Shown piece by piece: positions 25,643-34,627 of a stretch of 64,000 bases of DNA. Position numbers and translations under genes: made by a program. Below the pieces are notes generated by a model, which saw only the letters and a program-made list of their open reading frames with translations, did no database searches and was not told where the DNA came from. Source of the DNA: Oscillospiraceae bacterium. Its GTDB lineage: Bacteria; Bacillota; Clostridia; Oscillospirales; Ruminococcaceae. The stretch lies in assembly GCA_018110985.1 (NCBI GenBank), contig JAGAWT010000002.1, positions 1 through 64,000 on the forward strand, given 5' to 3'. Within the stretch, counting starts at the first letter, position 1. Every line of letters starts with the position of its first letter.

Positions 25643-27622
25643 TTGACAGGTAAAGGCTGGAGAGCATTCAAACTCGTTTCCATGCTGCTTGTTCTGGCGG
25701 CACTTGTGTGTGCGTTCTCCCTTTCCATGTACAATGACTTTTTGTTCTGGATAATGCTTGCCATTATTTCCGCACTGGTGATAGTCTACCTCATACTTTT
25801 TTCAAAGTCGAGAGACAATCTTTTCAGATTCGTGTCGGAAATGGAGGAGCAGTTCAACCTCACCGAAAAGGACTCTCTGTACAAGTTCCCCGCTCCCGCC
25901 CTTATAATTGACAGCAGCGGCGTCATAATCTGGTTCAACCTTGCTTTCAGCGAAAGGATCAAGGGCGGCGAGATCTACGGCACCAACCTGAAGTCTATCG
26001 TGGATGTGGATCTGACGAAGCTGACGGAAAACAAGGAAGTGACCGTGGAATTTGAATCGGGGGATTTCAGAGTTCGTGCCCTCACCACCGACAAGGAATA
26101 CGAGGGCGGCTCTTCGGAGCTTACTCTCCTCTGCTTTGAGGACATGACAGAGCTTATCCGCACAAGAAAGCAGTTCCTTGACGACCGCACAAGGGTGATG
26201 ATCGTCCTTATAGACAACCTTGATGAAATGATCTCCAACAGCAAGGACTCCGACAAGGGTCACATCACCATGCAGATCGACCGTCTTATAGAGGAATTTG
26301 TGGACGAGCACAGCGGCATCATACGAAAAATGTCCACCGACCGATATTTCTGCCTTATCAGTGATGCAGAGCTGGCAAAGCTCATATCCGACGGCTTCAA
26401 ATCCATTATGGAAAAGGCTCACAGGATAATGGTGGGAGAACACACTCCCGTGACACTGTCGATAGGTGTGGGAAAGGGCTCAGGCACACTGAAGGAATGT
26501 GAGGTACTGGCAAAGCAGGCACTGGAAATGACCCAGGGACGCGGAGGCGACCAGGTGGCCATAAAGGACGACAAGGAATTCACCTTCTTCGGCGGCAATT
26601 CCCAGACACAGGGCAAGAACACCAAGGTAAAGGTGCGTATCTTTGCATCCGGGCTCCTGAGCCTTCTTTCGGGAGCCGAGCACGCCGTTATCATGGGTCA
26701 CTCCTGGGGCGACCTTGATGCCGTAGGCTCCGCTGCGGGTCTTGCGGGAGCGCTCCGCCTTGCGGGTGTAAATGCCTATGTGTATTCAAACATCTCCGCC
26801 ACCCTTGCCATGCCTATCATTGACAGGCTGAAAAACAACCTTGACGAGGGAGAGGATCTCTTTGTGGACGAGGAGACCGCCGTTTCCATGGTAAAGGACA
26901 CAGGCGTTCTCATAGTAGTGGATACCAACAACAAGGAGCTCCTTGACTCAAAGGCGGTATATGAGGCAGCTCACAGAGTGGTGTACATAGATCACCACAG
27001 GCAGGTAGTCACCTGCATAGACAATGCCGTTCTTTCCCTTCATGAACCCTACGCCTCATCTGCGGCAGAAATGGTGACAGAGGTCATACAGTATCTTGAT
27101 ATTCCCGGAAGCATATCAAGCTACTATGCCGATGCCCTTCTTTCAGGCATAATGCTGGATACGAAAAATTTCATCGTCAAAACAGGCGTGCGCACCTTTG
27201 AAGCAGCCGCCTACCTGAAAAAGCTGGGAGCAGACACCATTGCGGTAAAGCTGCTTTTTGCAAGCTCCATTGAAACGGAGCTGATGCGCTCCAAATTCAT
27301 TACGACCACCGAGATATACGACCGGTGTGCGGTGGCAGTCAGCAATGAGAACACCCCTGAGGTCAGGGTCGCAGCAGCACAGGCTGCGGATGAGATGCTT
27401 GGCATCATAGGAGTGGACGCCAGCTTCGTGGTATTTGCCACGCCCGCAGGCAGCAACATTTCCGCCCGTTCTTTCGGCGCCCTCAATGTACAGCTCGTAA
27501 TGGAAAAGCTGGGAGGCGGCGGTCACCAGACCATGGCAGCCGCACAGCTTGAAGTCCCCCCTGATGAAGCAAAGGTAAAGCTCATAGAAGCCATTGGTGA
27601 GACTATGAAGGCACTTGAATAA
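25643..27622 (+). CDS. gdpP: Cyclic-di-AMP phosphodiesterase GdpP
   Basis: GdpP is a membrane-bound enzyme that cleaves c-di-AMP to pApA. The 659-residue protein has two N-terminal membrane helices (about 10-52), a PAS domain (about 80-155), a degenerate GGDEF domain (about 175-300), a DHH domain with HSWGDLDAVG near 348 and VYIDHHRQV near 450, and a C-terminal DHHA1 with GGGGHQTMAAAQ near 630. The start is TTG with AGAAGGTG upstream. The canonical HxxPDxD reads HSWGDLD here. Confidence 0.93.
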   Translation: MTGKGWRAFKLVSMLLVLAALVCAFSLSMYNDFLFWIMLAIISALVIVYLILFSKSRDNLFRFVSEMEEQFNLTEKDSLYKFPAPALIIDSSGVIIWFNLAFSERIKGGEIYGTNLKSIVDVDLTKLTENKEVTVEFESGDFRVRALTTDKEYEGGSSELTLLCFEDMTELIRTRKQFLDDRTRVMIVLIDNLDEMISNSKDSDKGHITMQIDRLIEEFVDEHSGIIRKMSTDRYFCLISDAELAKLISDGFKSIMEKAHRIMVGEHTPVTLSIGVGKGSGTLKECEVLAKQALEMTQGRGGDQVAIKDDKEFTFFGGNSQTQGKNTKVKVRIFASGLLSLLSGAEHAVIMGHSWGDLDAVGSAAGLAGALRLAGVNAYVYSNISATLAMPIIDRLKNNLDEGEDLFVDEETAVSMVKDTGVLIVVDTNNKELLDSKAVYEAAHRVVYIDHHRQVVTCIDNAVLSLHEPYASSAAEMVTEVIQYLDIPGSISSYYADALLSGIMLDTKNFIVKTGVRTFEAAAYLKKLGADTIAVKLLFASSIETELMRSKFITTTEIYDRCAVAVSNENTPEVRVAAAQAADEMLGIIGVDASFVVFATPAGSNISARSFGALNVQLVMEKLGGGGHQTMAAAQLEVPPDEAKVKLIEAIGETMKALE

Positions 27623-27646
27623 AAGACACAATAAGGAGTTTTCACT

Positions 27647-28474
27647 TTGGAATACAGGATATTGGAGGAGGCAGTCGCCTCTGTCAGAAAAGTAACGGAT
27701 TTCAGACCCGAAGTTGCGGTCATCCTGGGCAGCGGTCTCGGAGGCTATGCCAACAAGATATCATCCATGATACCCATTGATTATGATGAGATAGCCCATT
27801 TCCCCACAAGCACCGTTCCCGGACACGAAGGATATCTTATATTCGGACAGGTAGGCACCATAAAAGTGGTGCTCATGCAGGGCAGAGTGCACTACTATGA
27901 GGGATACACTCCCGATCAGGTGGTCATGCCCATCAGGGTCATGAATATGCTTGGAGCAAAAAAGCTCATCATCACCAATGCTGCCGGCGGCATCAACTGG
28001 GGCTTTGTACCCGGAGATCTTATGCTCATAAGGGATCATATCTGCATGGTGCCCTCTCCGCTCATAGGGAAAAACATGGATGAACTCGGTCCCAGGTTCC
28101 CGGATATGTCGGATATATACTCCGCAAAGCTGAGAGACCTTGTAAAGCTGCAGGCACGCAAAAAGGACATCGACCTTAAAGAAGGGGTGTACATCCAGGT
28201 ATCGGGTCCCCAGTACGAGACCCCCTCGGAGATCAGGATGTACAGATCCTGGGGTGCTGATGCTGTCGGTATGTCCACCGCAGTTGAAGCCATAGCCGCA
28301 AGGCACATGGGAATGCGCACAATAGGGCTTTCCCTCATCACTAACCTTGCCTGCGGCATGACGACCAGAGAGCTCTCCCATGCGGAGGTAGAACAGACCG
28401 GACGTGAGTCCGCCGCTCGCTTTGAAACTCTCCTCACTGCCACCATAAAGGCAATAGGAGGATCCGAAAGGTAG
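27647..28474 (+). CDS. punA: Purine nucleoside phosphorylase
   Basis: The enzyme phosphorolyses purine nucleosides to base plus ribose-1-phosphate. The 275-residue protein is a trimeric-type PNP: VAVILGSGLGGYANKI near residue 25, phosphate/His site VPGHEGYLIFG near 60, GRVHYYEGY near 85, ITNAAGGIN near 113 and the base-binding VGMSTAVEA near 205. The start is TTG after AAGGAG. It lies 24 bases downstream of gdpP and 6 bases before the zinc-ribbon gene. Confidence 0.95.
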   Translation: MEYRILEEAVASVRKVTDFRPEVAVILGSGLGGYANKISSMIPIDYDEIAHFPTSTVPGHEGYLIFGQVGTIKVVLMQGRVHYYEGYTPDQVVMPIRVMNMLGAKKLIITNAAGGINWGFVPGDLMLIRDHICMVPSPLIGKNMDELGPRFPDMSDIYSAKLRDLVKLQARKKDIDLKEGVYIQVSGPQYETPSEIRMYRSWGADAVGMSTAVEAIAARHMGMRTIGLSLITNLACGMTTRELSHAEVEQTGRESAARFETLLTATIKAIGGSER

Positions 28475-28480
28475 AAGCCT

Positions 28481-29272
28481 ATGAAAATTAAATGCGATTA
28501 CTGCGGAAACATGGTGGATGAAAGGGAGGAGACCTGCCCTCAGTGCGGCGCTCCCCTTTCGGGCGTGACCCGCACCGCATCCTCGGAGCCGCAGACCATA
28601 GAGCAGCTGCAGGAATGGTACGCACAGCGAAACCTTCCTCCCGAAAACATCACACGCTTTTTTATAGGCAAGGACATAAAAGAGCCCCGTGCCTTCGGTA
28701 TCTACCGTGATGAAGACGGTGATGTGGTAGTCTACAAGAACAAGGCAGACGGCAGCAGAGCCGTCCGCTACAAAGGCTCCGATGAAGCCTATGCCGTAAA
28801 CGAGATCTACCAGAAGCTGCGTGCGGAGATCAGCAACCAGAAAGCACACAATGCACCCGACCGCAGCGGCGGAAACGGCGGCAGCGGCGGCGGGGGATGC
28901 TTTTTCAACATCTTTATCATTATAGTAGTCCTGTTCTTTATAGGCGGCATAGTTGCCTGCATACTGGACAAATCCCCCTCAAACGGATACTACAGATACA
29001 ACAACAGGGATTATTACTACCAGAACAACACCTGGTACTATTACGATGACACCTATGATGACTGGTACCGCTCCGATGAATCCCTTTCCGACTACATAAA
29101 CATCGACAACCAGGAAGATTACAAGATCAGCGGCAACAGCGGAAAGGATTTTGAGGATTCCAGCTGGTACGACGACAACGATTCCGGCTCCGACAGCTGG
29201 GACGACAGCTACGACTGGGACAGCGGTGATTCCTGGGACAGCGGCGGTATGGACTGGGATTCCGACTGGTGA
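28481..29272 (+). CDS. Zinc-ribbon membrane protein with acidic Tyr/Asp/Ser/Trp-rich tail
   Basis: No family is recognised. The 263-residue protein has an N-terminal zinc ribbon (CDYCGN...CPQCGAP, residues 5-25), a soluble part with an EDGDVVVYKNKADGS beta segment, a Gly-rich linker near 130, one membrane helix (about 143-163) and a C-terminal tail of about 95 residues. The tail is dominated by Tyr, Asp, Ser, Trp and Asn, and ends DSDW. Zinc ribbon inside and tail outside is the likely topology. It ends the gdpP-punA run. Confidence 0.7.
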   Translation: MKIKCDYCGNMVDEREETCPQCGAPLSGVTRTASSEPQTIEQLQEWYAQRNLPPENITRFFIGKDIKEPRAFGIYRDEDGDVVVYKNKADGSRAVRYKGSDEAYAVNEIYQKLRAEISNQKAHNAPDRSGGNGGSGGGGCFFNIFIIIVVLFFIGGIVACILDKSPSNGYYRYNNRDYYYQNNTWYYYDDTYDDWYRSDESLSDYINIDNQEDYKISGNSGKDFEDSSWYDDNDSGSDSWDDSYDWDSGDSWDSGGMDWDSDW

Positions 29273-29443
29273 TCGGCTGTGCAGGCTGCCGCCCGTATAT
29301 TTATCTTTCCGGGAGCAGTCACACAGAGCACGGTAAATATTCTTTTGTAACCGACCAAATACCTGTCCTGTGAGGCAGAGAGGCGCAGCTTCTTTATTCT
29401 GAATCGGTCACGATGATCACAACACTCGAAAGGACAATATCAT

Positions 29444-30409
29444 ATGTACGACAAGGTTTTCTGCAAAGGCTACACTTGGGGGTTTGGCAGCAGAGACGGC
29501 GAAATGCTGAGTGAAAATGCCCGCATATCCATGCAAAGGCTGGCAGATGACGGCTGCGACTGGATATGTATCACGGTGAATGCTTTCCAGGAGAGCTTTT
29601 CATCCCTGCGTATCTTCTCAGCCTACGGCATCACCCAGACAGACGAGGAGATCATCCACGCCATAGACATGGCAAAGGGAATGGGCATGAAGGTATGCCT
29701 AAAGCCCATGGTGAACTGTCTTGACCACGCCTGGAGAGCGAGGATAGATTTTCCCACCGAATACTGTGAATACTGGGGGAAATGGTTTGAATCCTACACA
29801 AGGTTCATGCTCCACTACGCTAAGCTGGCACAGCGTAAAGCCTGCGAGATGCTCTGCACAGGCTGCGAAATGGCAGGCATGGACAAGCAGGCGGAGCACT
29901 GCCGCAGGATGATAGCCGAGGTGCGCAAGGTGTACGGCGGCTTTATCATGCACAACATAAACCACGGAGACGAGCTCCGCTTTGAATGGCTGGACGCTGT
30001 GGATATCATAGGCATCAGCGGATACTACCCCGTCAGCACCATTTCCGACCGTTCTGCGGACATGATGAGGAGTAAATGGGCGCAGGTGGTGCCCGTCCTT
30101 GAAAAGTGCAGTCAAAAGTACGGAAGACCCGTTATGTTTGCGGAGATAGGTGTGCGCAGCGAAAGCGGATGCACTGCCTATCCATGGGATTTCATGTACC
30201 GTCCCGAAAGGGAGAACGACGAGCAGGAGCAGGCTGATTTCTACCTTACCGCCATGGAATGTACCTGGGATCTGGACTTCTTTGCGGGCTATTTCTGGTG
30301 GGACTGGAAATGCACACTTCCTCCCGCTGAGAAGATACACACCCAGAGAGATTTCATGATCTACGGCAAAAAGGCAGAAGAGGTCATGACAGAATGGTAT
30401 AAAAAGTAA
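29444..30409 (+). CDS. GH113-like glycoside hydrolase (clan GH-A fold)
   Basis: The 321-residue protein resembles GH113 and related TIM-barrel beta-glycosidases (beta-mannanase-like): CDWICITVNAFQES near residue 37, GMGMKVCLKPMVN near 77, a candidate acid/base Glu in LCTGCEMAGMD near 138, VDIIGISGYYP near 187 and a candidate nucleophile Glu in VMFAEIGVRS near 230. There is no signal peptide or dockerin, so it is probably cytoplasmic and acts on imported oligosaccharides. The substrate is not established. The 171 bases upstream show no clear promoter. A strong terminator follows. Confidence 0.75.
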   Translation: MYDKVFCKGYTWGFGSRDGEMLSENARISMQRLADDGCDWICITVNAFQESFSSLRIFSAYGITQTDEEIIHAIDMAKGMGMKVCLKPMVNCLDHAWRARIDFPTEYCEYWGKWFESYTRFMLHYAKLAQRKACEMLCTGCEMAGMDKQAEHCRRMIAEVRKVYGGFIMHNINHGDELRFEWLDAVDIIGISGYYPVSTISDRSADMMRSKWAQVVPVLEKCSQKYGRPVMFAEIGVRSESGCTAYPWDFMYRPERENDEQEQADFYLTAMECTWDLDFFAGYFWWDWKCTLPPAEKIHTQRDFMIYGKKAEEVMTEWYKK

Positions 30410-30412
30410 AGA

Positions 30413-30455
30413 ACACACGGCATACGCAGCAGTCGTATGCCGTGTGTATCGTTTT
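30413..30455 (+). terminator. Terminator after the GH113-like gene
   Basis: A perfect 14-base stem ACACACGGCATACG / CGTATGCCGTGTGT is followed by ATCGTTTTC on the plus strand. Confidence 0.85.
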
Positions 30456-30514
30456 CTAACAAATGCGAACGCTGTCTGAGGCCTGGATACCGTCTGTACA
30501 GAGAAGCGACAGTG

Positions 30515-31033
30515 TTATTCTTTCTCTTCCTTTCCTTTATCAAAAAGCCTCAGTCTTCTTACTATCACGGAGAAAAGCATTTCAACTCCGAGAATCCGTA
30601 TGTGGGTGTGAAAATGCTCAAAAGGGTCAAACATCAGCAGCACCGCAAGAATGATCGTAAATACATAACCTACTATATTTCTTGGGGTGTAGCTTTTTTC
30701 ACGGAAGGTGACATTCATTTCAGCCGCCGTTTCCTGCAATGAAAACACTGCCCATATGACACCCATGGTGACTACGGAATGTTCCCCCTGCAAAAGGAGC
30801 ACAAGCCCCACAGCCGCAGCAAGCACCGAATCACCCACTTCAGTATCCGAATCGGGAACAGCGTAGAATACGATCAGGTTCACCACAGCATAGACCAGCA
30901 TCACTGCGCCTATTATATCAGGCAGCACACCTGCCACACGATGCGGCACCGCTATCAGCACGAAGGCAAAAAGGGCATAGAGCACTGCCAGATGGTCTTT
31001 GTTCAGGTTCAGAGAGTGTATGAATTTCTTTAT
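30515..31033 (-). CDS. Small multi-pass membrane protein (DUF308/HdeD-like), possible AUA start
   Basis: The protein has four to five hydrophobic helices with short polar loops, resembling DUF308/HdeD-like proteins of unknown function. The first conventional start in frame is a GTG at 30985, which lacks a ribosome site and would cut into a helix. Sixteen codons upstream an ATA at 31031-31033 lies 8 bases after GGAGG (31042-31046). From there the protein reads (M)KKFIHSLNLNKDHLAVLYAL, a natural N-terminus for a 172-residue protein. AUA initiation or a sequence error at this codon are the alternatives. Confidence 0.6.
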   Translation of the reverse strand: MKKFIHSLNLNKDHLAVLYALFAFVLIAVPHRVAGVLPDIIGAVMLVYAVVNLIVFYAVPDSDTEVGDSVLAAAVGLVLLLQGEHSVVTMGVIWAVFSLQETAAEMNVTFREKSYTPRNIVGYVFTIILAVLLMFDPFEHFHTHIRILGVEMLFSVIVRRLRLFDKGKEEKE

Positions 31034-31061
31034 CTTCTTATCCTCCGTATTTTCAGAAATA

Positions 31062-31095
31062 CCCCGGGACGATCTTTTTTAAGGTTGTCCCGGGG
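31062..31095 (-). terminator. Terminator-like hairpin after the 356-residue protein gene
   Basis: CCCCGGGAC / GTCCCGGGG lies 20 bases after the stop of the upstream minus-strand gene, followed by TATTTC. The stem is strong and the U-tract weak. Confidence 0.55.
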
Positions 31096-31114
31096 TCAAA
31101 AAGTCCATATATTG

Positions 31115-32185
31115 TCAGCTTATGGAGAGTATAGCCATATCGCCGTTATTGCTGAGCTGTGCCTTGGATTCGGACTCCACGACCATTCTCAGCGGATTTC
31201 CCTTGATGCTGCGCAGGCCGGTATCAAAGGCGGTTATAACGAACACAAAGTCCTCATCGGGGGTCTTTGAGCCGTAGATGTAGCAGGAAACTGCTACTTT
31301 AAGTGCGTTGTACAGTGTGTTGAGGAATACGAAATTCTTCCAGAGATCCACACTGATATCCGCATAGGGGAAGCAATACGTCCAGATATAGTTTACCATT
31401 ATCTGTTCCATATAGTAGCTGCGGTCGATCTTCTCGGGATCCTCAGCAGGTGTCTCTCCCTCCTTAACGGGCTTGAAGGCGAACATTTCCTCATAGGAAT
31501 CCTTTATCTTCTTGTGGAGCTCCTCATCATACTGGAAGGAATCCGCTCCCTTGGGGATACCTGCGTGCTTGCATATAATGGTCAGCAGCTTCTTGGTCTC
31601 CTCTGTTTCGGGGAAGGTACGCAGCATGGATATGCCGTCTGCGATGCCGTAGGGAGTGTTGGGCTTTATGTCCGCAAAGTACTTTTCGACCACATGGTCG
31701 TGGTTCTCCTCACGGAGCATGGACTGTATGAAGCCCTCTATGTTCCTGTCGAGTATCTCCGCCCTCTGCTCATCGTTCTGAGCCTTGTTGTTGGGGTCGG
31801 GATTCTCTATGATATACTGTATGGTCTTGTAGGCATAGTTCAGGAGCCACATCCTGTGATCGAGGCTGTATCGCCTGTCCTGCAGGAGGTTCATTGTAAG
31901 GGTCTTCATAGACCAGTAGTGCTTGAGTATGGGGAATTTCTCTACTATCTCCGCACCCTTCTTTGCAAACTCCTCCTCAGCTTCGGGCTTTAAGGGAGTC
32001 ATCTTGAAGGAAAGAGATTCCTTTTGCTGCATGAGCCTTCTGACTACCTTTTCCTGATTGAGAGGGAACGCATACTCCACAGCCGCAGGGGTGTTGAGTA
32101 TAATATATTGAAGATTTGCATTTTCGGGATTCTTAGGGTCTGTCAGCTCCTGAAAAAATGAAGGGGTGATTATAGGGTAAGGCAT
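31115..32185 (-). CDS. Conserved-looking hypothetical protein, 356 residues
   Basis: I do not recognise this protein. It is soluble, rich in charged residues and mainly helical, with a hydrophobic aromatic patch (VNYIWTYCFPYADISVD) near 275 and a C-terminal beta-like segment VVESESKAQLSNNGDMAIL. No catalytic motif or signal peptide is seen. It has its own promoter (32265-32293) and a leader in which the obvious AAGGAG is separated from the start codon by a hairpin. The neighbours, RNase J and a small membrane protein, do not suggest a role. Confidence 0.7.
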   Translation of the reverse strand: MPYPIITPSFFQELTDPKNPENANLQYIILNTPAAVEYAFPLNQEKVVRRLMQQKESLSFKMTPLKPEAEEEFAKKGAEIVEKFPILKHYWSMKTLTMNLLQDRRYSLDHRMWLLNYAYKTIQYIIENPDPNNKAQNDEQRAEILDRNIEGFIQSMLREENHDHVVEKYFADIKPNTPYGIADGISMLRTFPETEETKKLLTIICKHAGIPKGADSFQYDEELHKKIKDSYEEMFAFKPVKEGETPAEDPEKIDRSYYMEQIMVNYIWTYCFPYADISVDLWKNFVFLNTLYNALKVAVSCYIYGSKTPDEDFVFVITAFDTGLRSIKGNPLRMVVESESKAQLSNNGDMAILSIS

Positions 32186-32193
32186 TATCTGAC

Positions 32194-32228
32194 CATCACA
32201 GCAGTTCTCTGCCGTGATGTACTCCTTT
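32194..32228 (-). promoter_or_regulatory. Leader with Shine-Dalgarno, hairpin and 3-codon upstream ORF
   Basis: On the minus strand AAAGGAGT (32221-32228) is followed by a hairpin (ATCACGGCAG / CTGCTGTGAT, 32195-32218). Then comes ATG-GTC-AGA-TAA, whose TAA overlaps the main ATG at 32185 (TAATG). This could be coupled reinitiation or a hairpin bringing the ribosome site close to the start. Confidence 0.4.
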
Positions 32229-32264
32229 CGATCATTGCATTAGGGTCGGTACAAGACCCATATC

Positions 32265-32293
32265 ATTATAACACAGTATTTTCCCAAAATCAA
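32265..32293 (-). promoter_or_regulatory. Promoter of the 356-residue protein gene
   Basis: Minus-strand TTGATT (32288-32293) and TATAAT (32265-32270) with a 17-base spacer. Confidence 0.75.
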
Positions 32294-32330
32294 CAGTTTT
32301 CTGAAAAAATGTTGATTTATCAAGGATATT

Positions 32331-34460
32331 TCATATTTCCTCAATAATGGGCAGGATCATGGGGTTTCTACCCGTTTTCTTGTATATGAAGTCGGACAGA
32401 TCGTTTCTCATGGCAGTCTTGATGGAATTCCAGTCACGGTTCCTCTTTTCAAGGCACTTTTCCAGTGTATCCGCCAGCAGCGTGCGTGCCTCGTCCATCA
32501 TTTCCTCGTTCTCACGCACATACACAAAGCCCCTTGACAGCACATCCGGGCCTGCTGCCACATATCCGCTTTCCGAGTCAATGGTCGCCGCCACGACTAT
32601 AAGACCGTCCTCAGCCAGATGCTTCCTGTCACGCAGCACCACCGATCCCACATCTCCTATGCCGAGACCGTCCACCAGCACCTTTCCCGCCGGCACCTTT
32701 CCGGTGATAGCCATTTTTACGCCGTCGGTCTCGATAACATCACCTATGGCACCGATAAATACATTTTCCTCGGGGATCCCCATGGAAACTGCTATGGACT
32801 TGTTCTTCTTCAGGTGCTTGTACTCACCGTGCACTGGTATGAAGAAACGGGGCTTCGTAAGCGCCATTATCAGCTTTATCTCCTCCTGACAGGCGTGTCC
32901 CGAAACGTGTACATCGTACATGGACTCATACACTACCTCCGCTCCCGCTCTCAGAAGCTCGTTCACCACACGGGTCACGAATTTCTCATTTCCCGGGATG
33001 GGGTGCGCACTTATGATTATATAGTCGTTGGGGGTGATGGTGACCGTCCTGTGCTCCCCCATTGCCATACGGGTAAGGGCTGACATAGGCTCTCCCTGGG
33101 AGCCTGTGGTGATAAGGCAGACCTTTTCGGGCGGGTACTGGTTCATCTGCTCCACATCTATGAAAATGTCTTCAGGTGCATCCAGATAGCCAAGCTCCGT
33201 GGCGGCTGCCACGGCATTGAGCATACTTCTTCCGAATACTGCCACCTTTCTGCCGTCCTGCTCCGCATTGTCAACTATCTGCTGTATGCGGTGGATGTTG
33301 GATGCAAATGTAGCTATTATTATCCTTCGTCCGTCTGCCCTTGCAAAGAGGCGTTCAAAGCTCTCCCCCACTATTTTTTCGGAGGGCGTGTGTCCGGGTC
33401 TTTCCGCATTGGTGGAGTCGGACATAAGGGCTAAAACTCCCTTTGAGCCCAGCTCACCGAAACGGGCAAGGTCTATTATCTCACCGTCAATGGGAGTATA
33501 GTCCACCTTGAAATCTCCCGTGTGTATGATAACTCCTGCGGGGGTGTGAATGGCAAGTCCCACCGAATCGGGAATGGAGTGGTTCACCCTGATAAACTCC
33601 ACCGTCATGCAGCCCAGCTTTACGGACTGTCCCGGAGAAAGGACATTCAGCCTGCAGGATGAAAGTATCTCATGCTCCTTCAGCTTTCCCTCTATAAGTG
33701 CGATGGTAAGACGGGTGGCATAGACAGGCACATTCACCTTCATCAGCAGATAGGCAAGGCCGCCTATGTGATCCTCATGACCGTGGGTGATTATGATGCC
33801 CCTTATACGGTCTGCATTCTGCTCTGCATAGGTAAAATCCGGGATAACAAGGTCAACGCCCGGCATATCCGAATCCGGGAAGGCAAGTCCGCAGTCTACG
33901 ATGAATATGTCATTCCCGCACTCAAAGGCAGTCATGTTCTTTCCGATCTCATTCAGTCCGCCCAGAGGGATTATCTTCACCGGAGCGTGCTTCATGGGCA
34001 CATGGTTCGACAGGGAGCGTTCTGTTTTGGGAGTTTCCTTCTTCTCTGCCTTTTTCTTTTTTTCCTTCGGCGCTGCTGCCGTGTCCGAACGCATCGTAGC
34101 AGCCTTTATAGCCTTTTCGGTCACTGTGCCGCTGTCGTAGTAATTGTCAAAGAGCTCCGCATCCGAGAGAAGCCCTCTGCTCTTTTTCTTTTCTTCCTTT
34201 TTGGGAGCAGCACCCTTTGCCTTTTTTTCACTGTAAAGGCTTTCAATAAGCTCCTTTTCAAAGGATGTCTTGGAGTAGACCGTGTTGCCCATGAGCTCCA
34301 GCTCCGCAGGCAGCTTCTTTGCCACTCCCTTCACGCCCTTTGCAGACTTTCTCGTTTTCCTTTCACCCTTTTCGGATGACAGCAGAGATGGAAGGGGCGG
34401 ACGCTTTTTTTCCTTTTTGGGAACAGGCTCCGCCTTTTTTTCTTTTGTTTTTTTTGCCAT
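32331..34460 (-). CDS. rnj: Ribonuclease J with a long basic N-terminal extension
   Basis: RNase J is a metallo-beta-lactamase-fold 5'-exonuclease and endonuclease central to mRNA decay in Firmicutes. The 709-residue protein is about 150 residues longer than usual. Residues 1-155 are Lys/Glu/Pro-rich and probably disordered. The enzyme core starts at VKIIPLGGLNEIGKNM, with the metal motif THGHEDHIGG near 228, beta-CASP GRSMLNAV near 400, and VHVSGHACQEEIK and FFIPVHGEYKHL near 520-550. The ATG at 34460 has AAGGAG upstream. It shares a leader element with pnp. Confidence 0.92.
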   Translation of the reverse strand: MAKKTKEKKAEPVPKKEKKRPPLPSLLSSEKGERKTRKSAKGVKGVAKKLPAELELMGNTVYSKTSFEKELIESLYSEKKAKGAAPKKEEKKKSRGLLSDAELFDNYYDSGTVTEKAIKAATMRSDTAAAPKEKKKKAEKKETPKTERSLSNHVPMKHAPVKIIPLGGLNEIGKNMTAFECGNDIFIVDCGLAFPDSDMPGVDLVIPDFTYAEQNADRIRGIIITHGHEDHIGGLAYLLMKVNVPVYATRLTIALIEGKLKEHEILSSCRLNVLSPGQSVKLGCMTVEFIRVNHSIPDSVGLAIHTPAGVIIHTGDFKVDYTPIDGEIIDLARFGELGSKGVLALMSDSTNAERPGHTPSEKIVGESFERLFARADGRRIIIATFASNIHRIQQIVDNAEQDGRKVAVFGRSMLNAVAAATELGYLDAPEDIFIDVEQMNQYPPEKVCLITTGSQGEPMSALTRMAMGEHRTVTITPNDYIIISAHPIPGNEKFVTRVVNELLRAGAEVVYESMYDVHVSGHACQEEIKLIMALTKPRFFIPVHGEYKHLKKNKSIAVSMGIPEENVFIGAIGDVIETDGVKMAITGKVPAGKVLVDGLGIGDVGSVVLRDRKHLAEDGLIVVAATIDSESGYVAAGPDVLSRGFVYVRENEEMMDEARTLLADTLEKCLEKRNRDWNSIKTAMRNDLSDFIYKKTGRNPMILPIIEEI

Positions 34461-34516
34461 TAAAAAACTCCTTTTGCTTGTTTTTGCGGATAATAAATAA
34501 AGCGTTTTGTGATGCT

Positions 34517-34561
34517 ATCCGATATATTAAACGGCATTGCCGTTAATGTTCATTGCTAAAT
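34517..34561 (-). promoter_or_regulatory. Conserved leader element upstream of RNase J (shared with pnp)
   Basis: The 45-base minus-strand stretch begins ATTTAGCAATGAAC and ends AATATATCGGAT. It contains the self-complementary AACGGCAATGCCGTT. The flanking blocks match 2679-2720 upstream of pnp, with a 3-base length difference in the middle. Confidence 0.45.
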
Positions 34562-34627
34562 GAGCCTGACGGGAAGACGATCCGCCGCTGTCCAAAAAGA
34601 CCACTTCCGGATCGGGAGATCCCTCTG

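Noticed and set aside
27761..28849. 362-codon minus-strand frame over punA
   Set aside because: Antisense to punA and the zinc-ribbon gene, which form a clear plus-strand operon.
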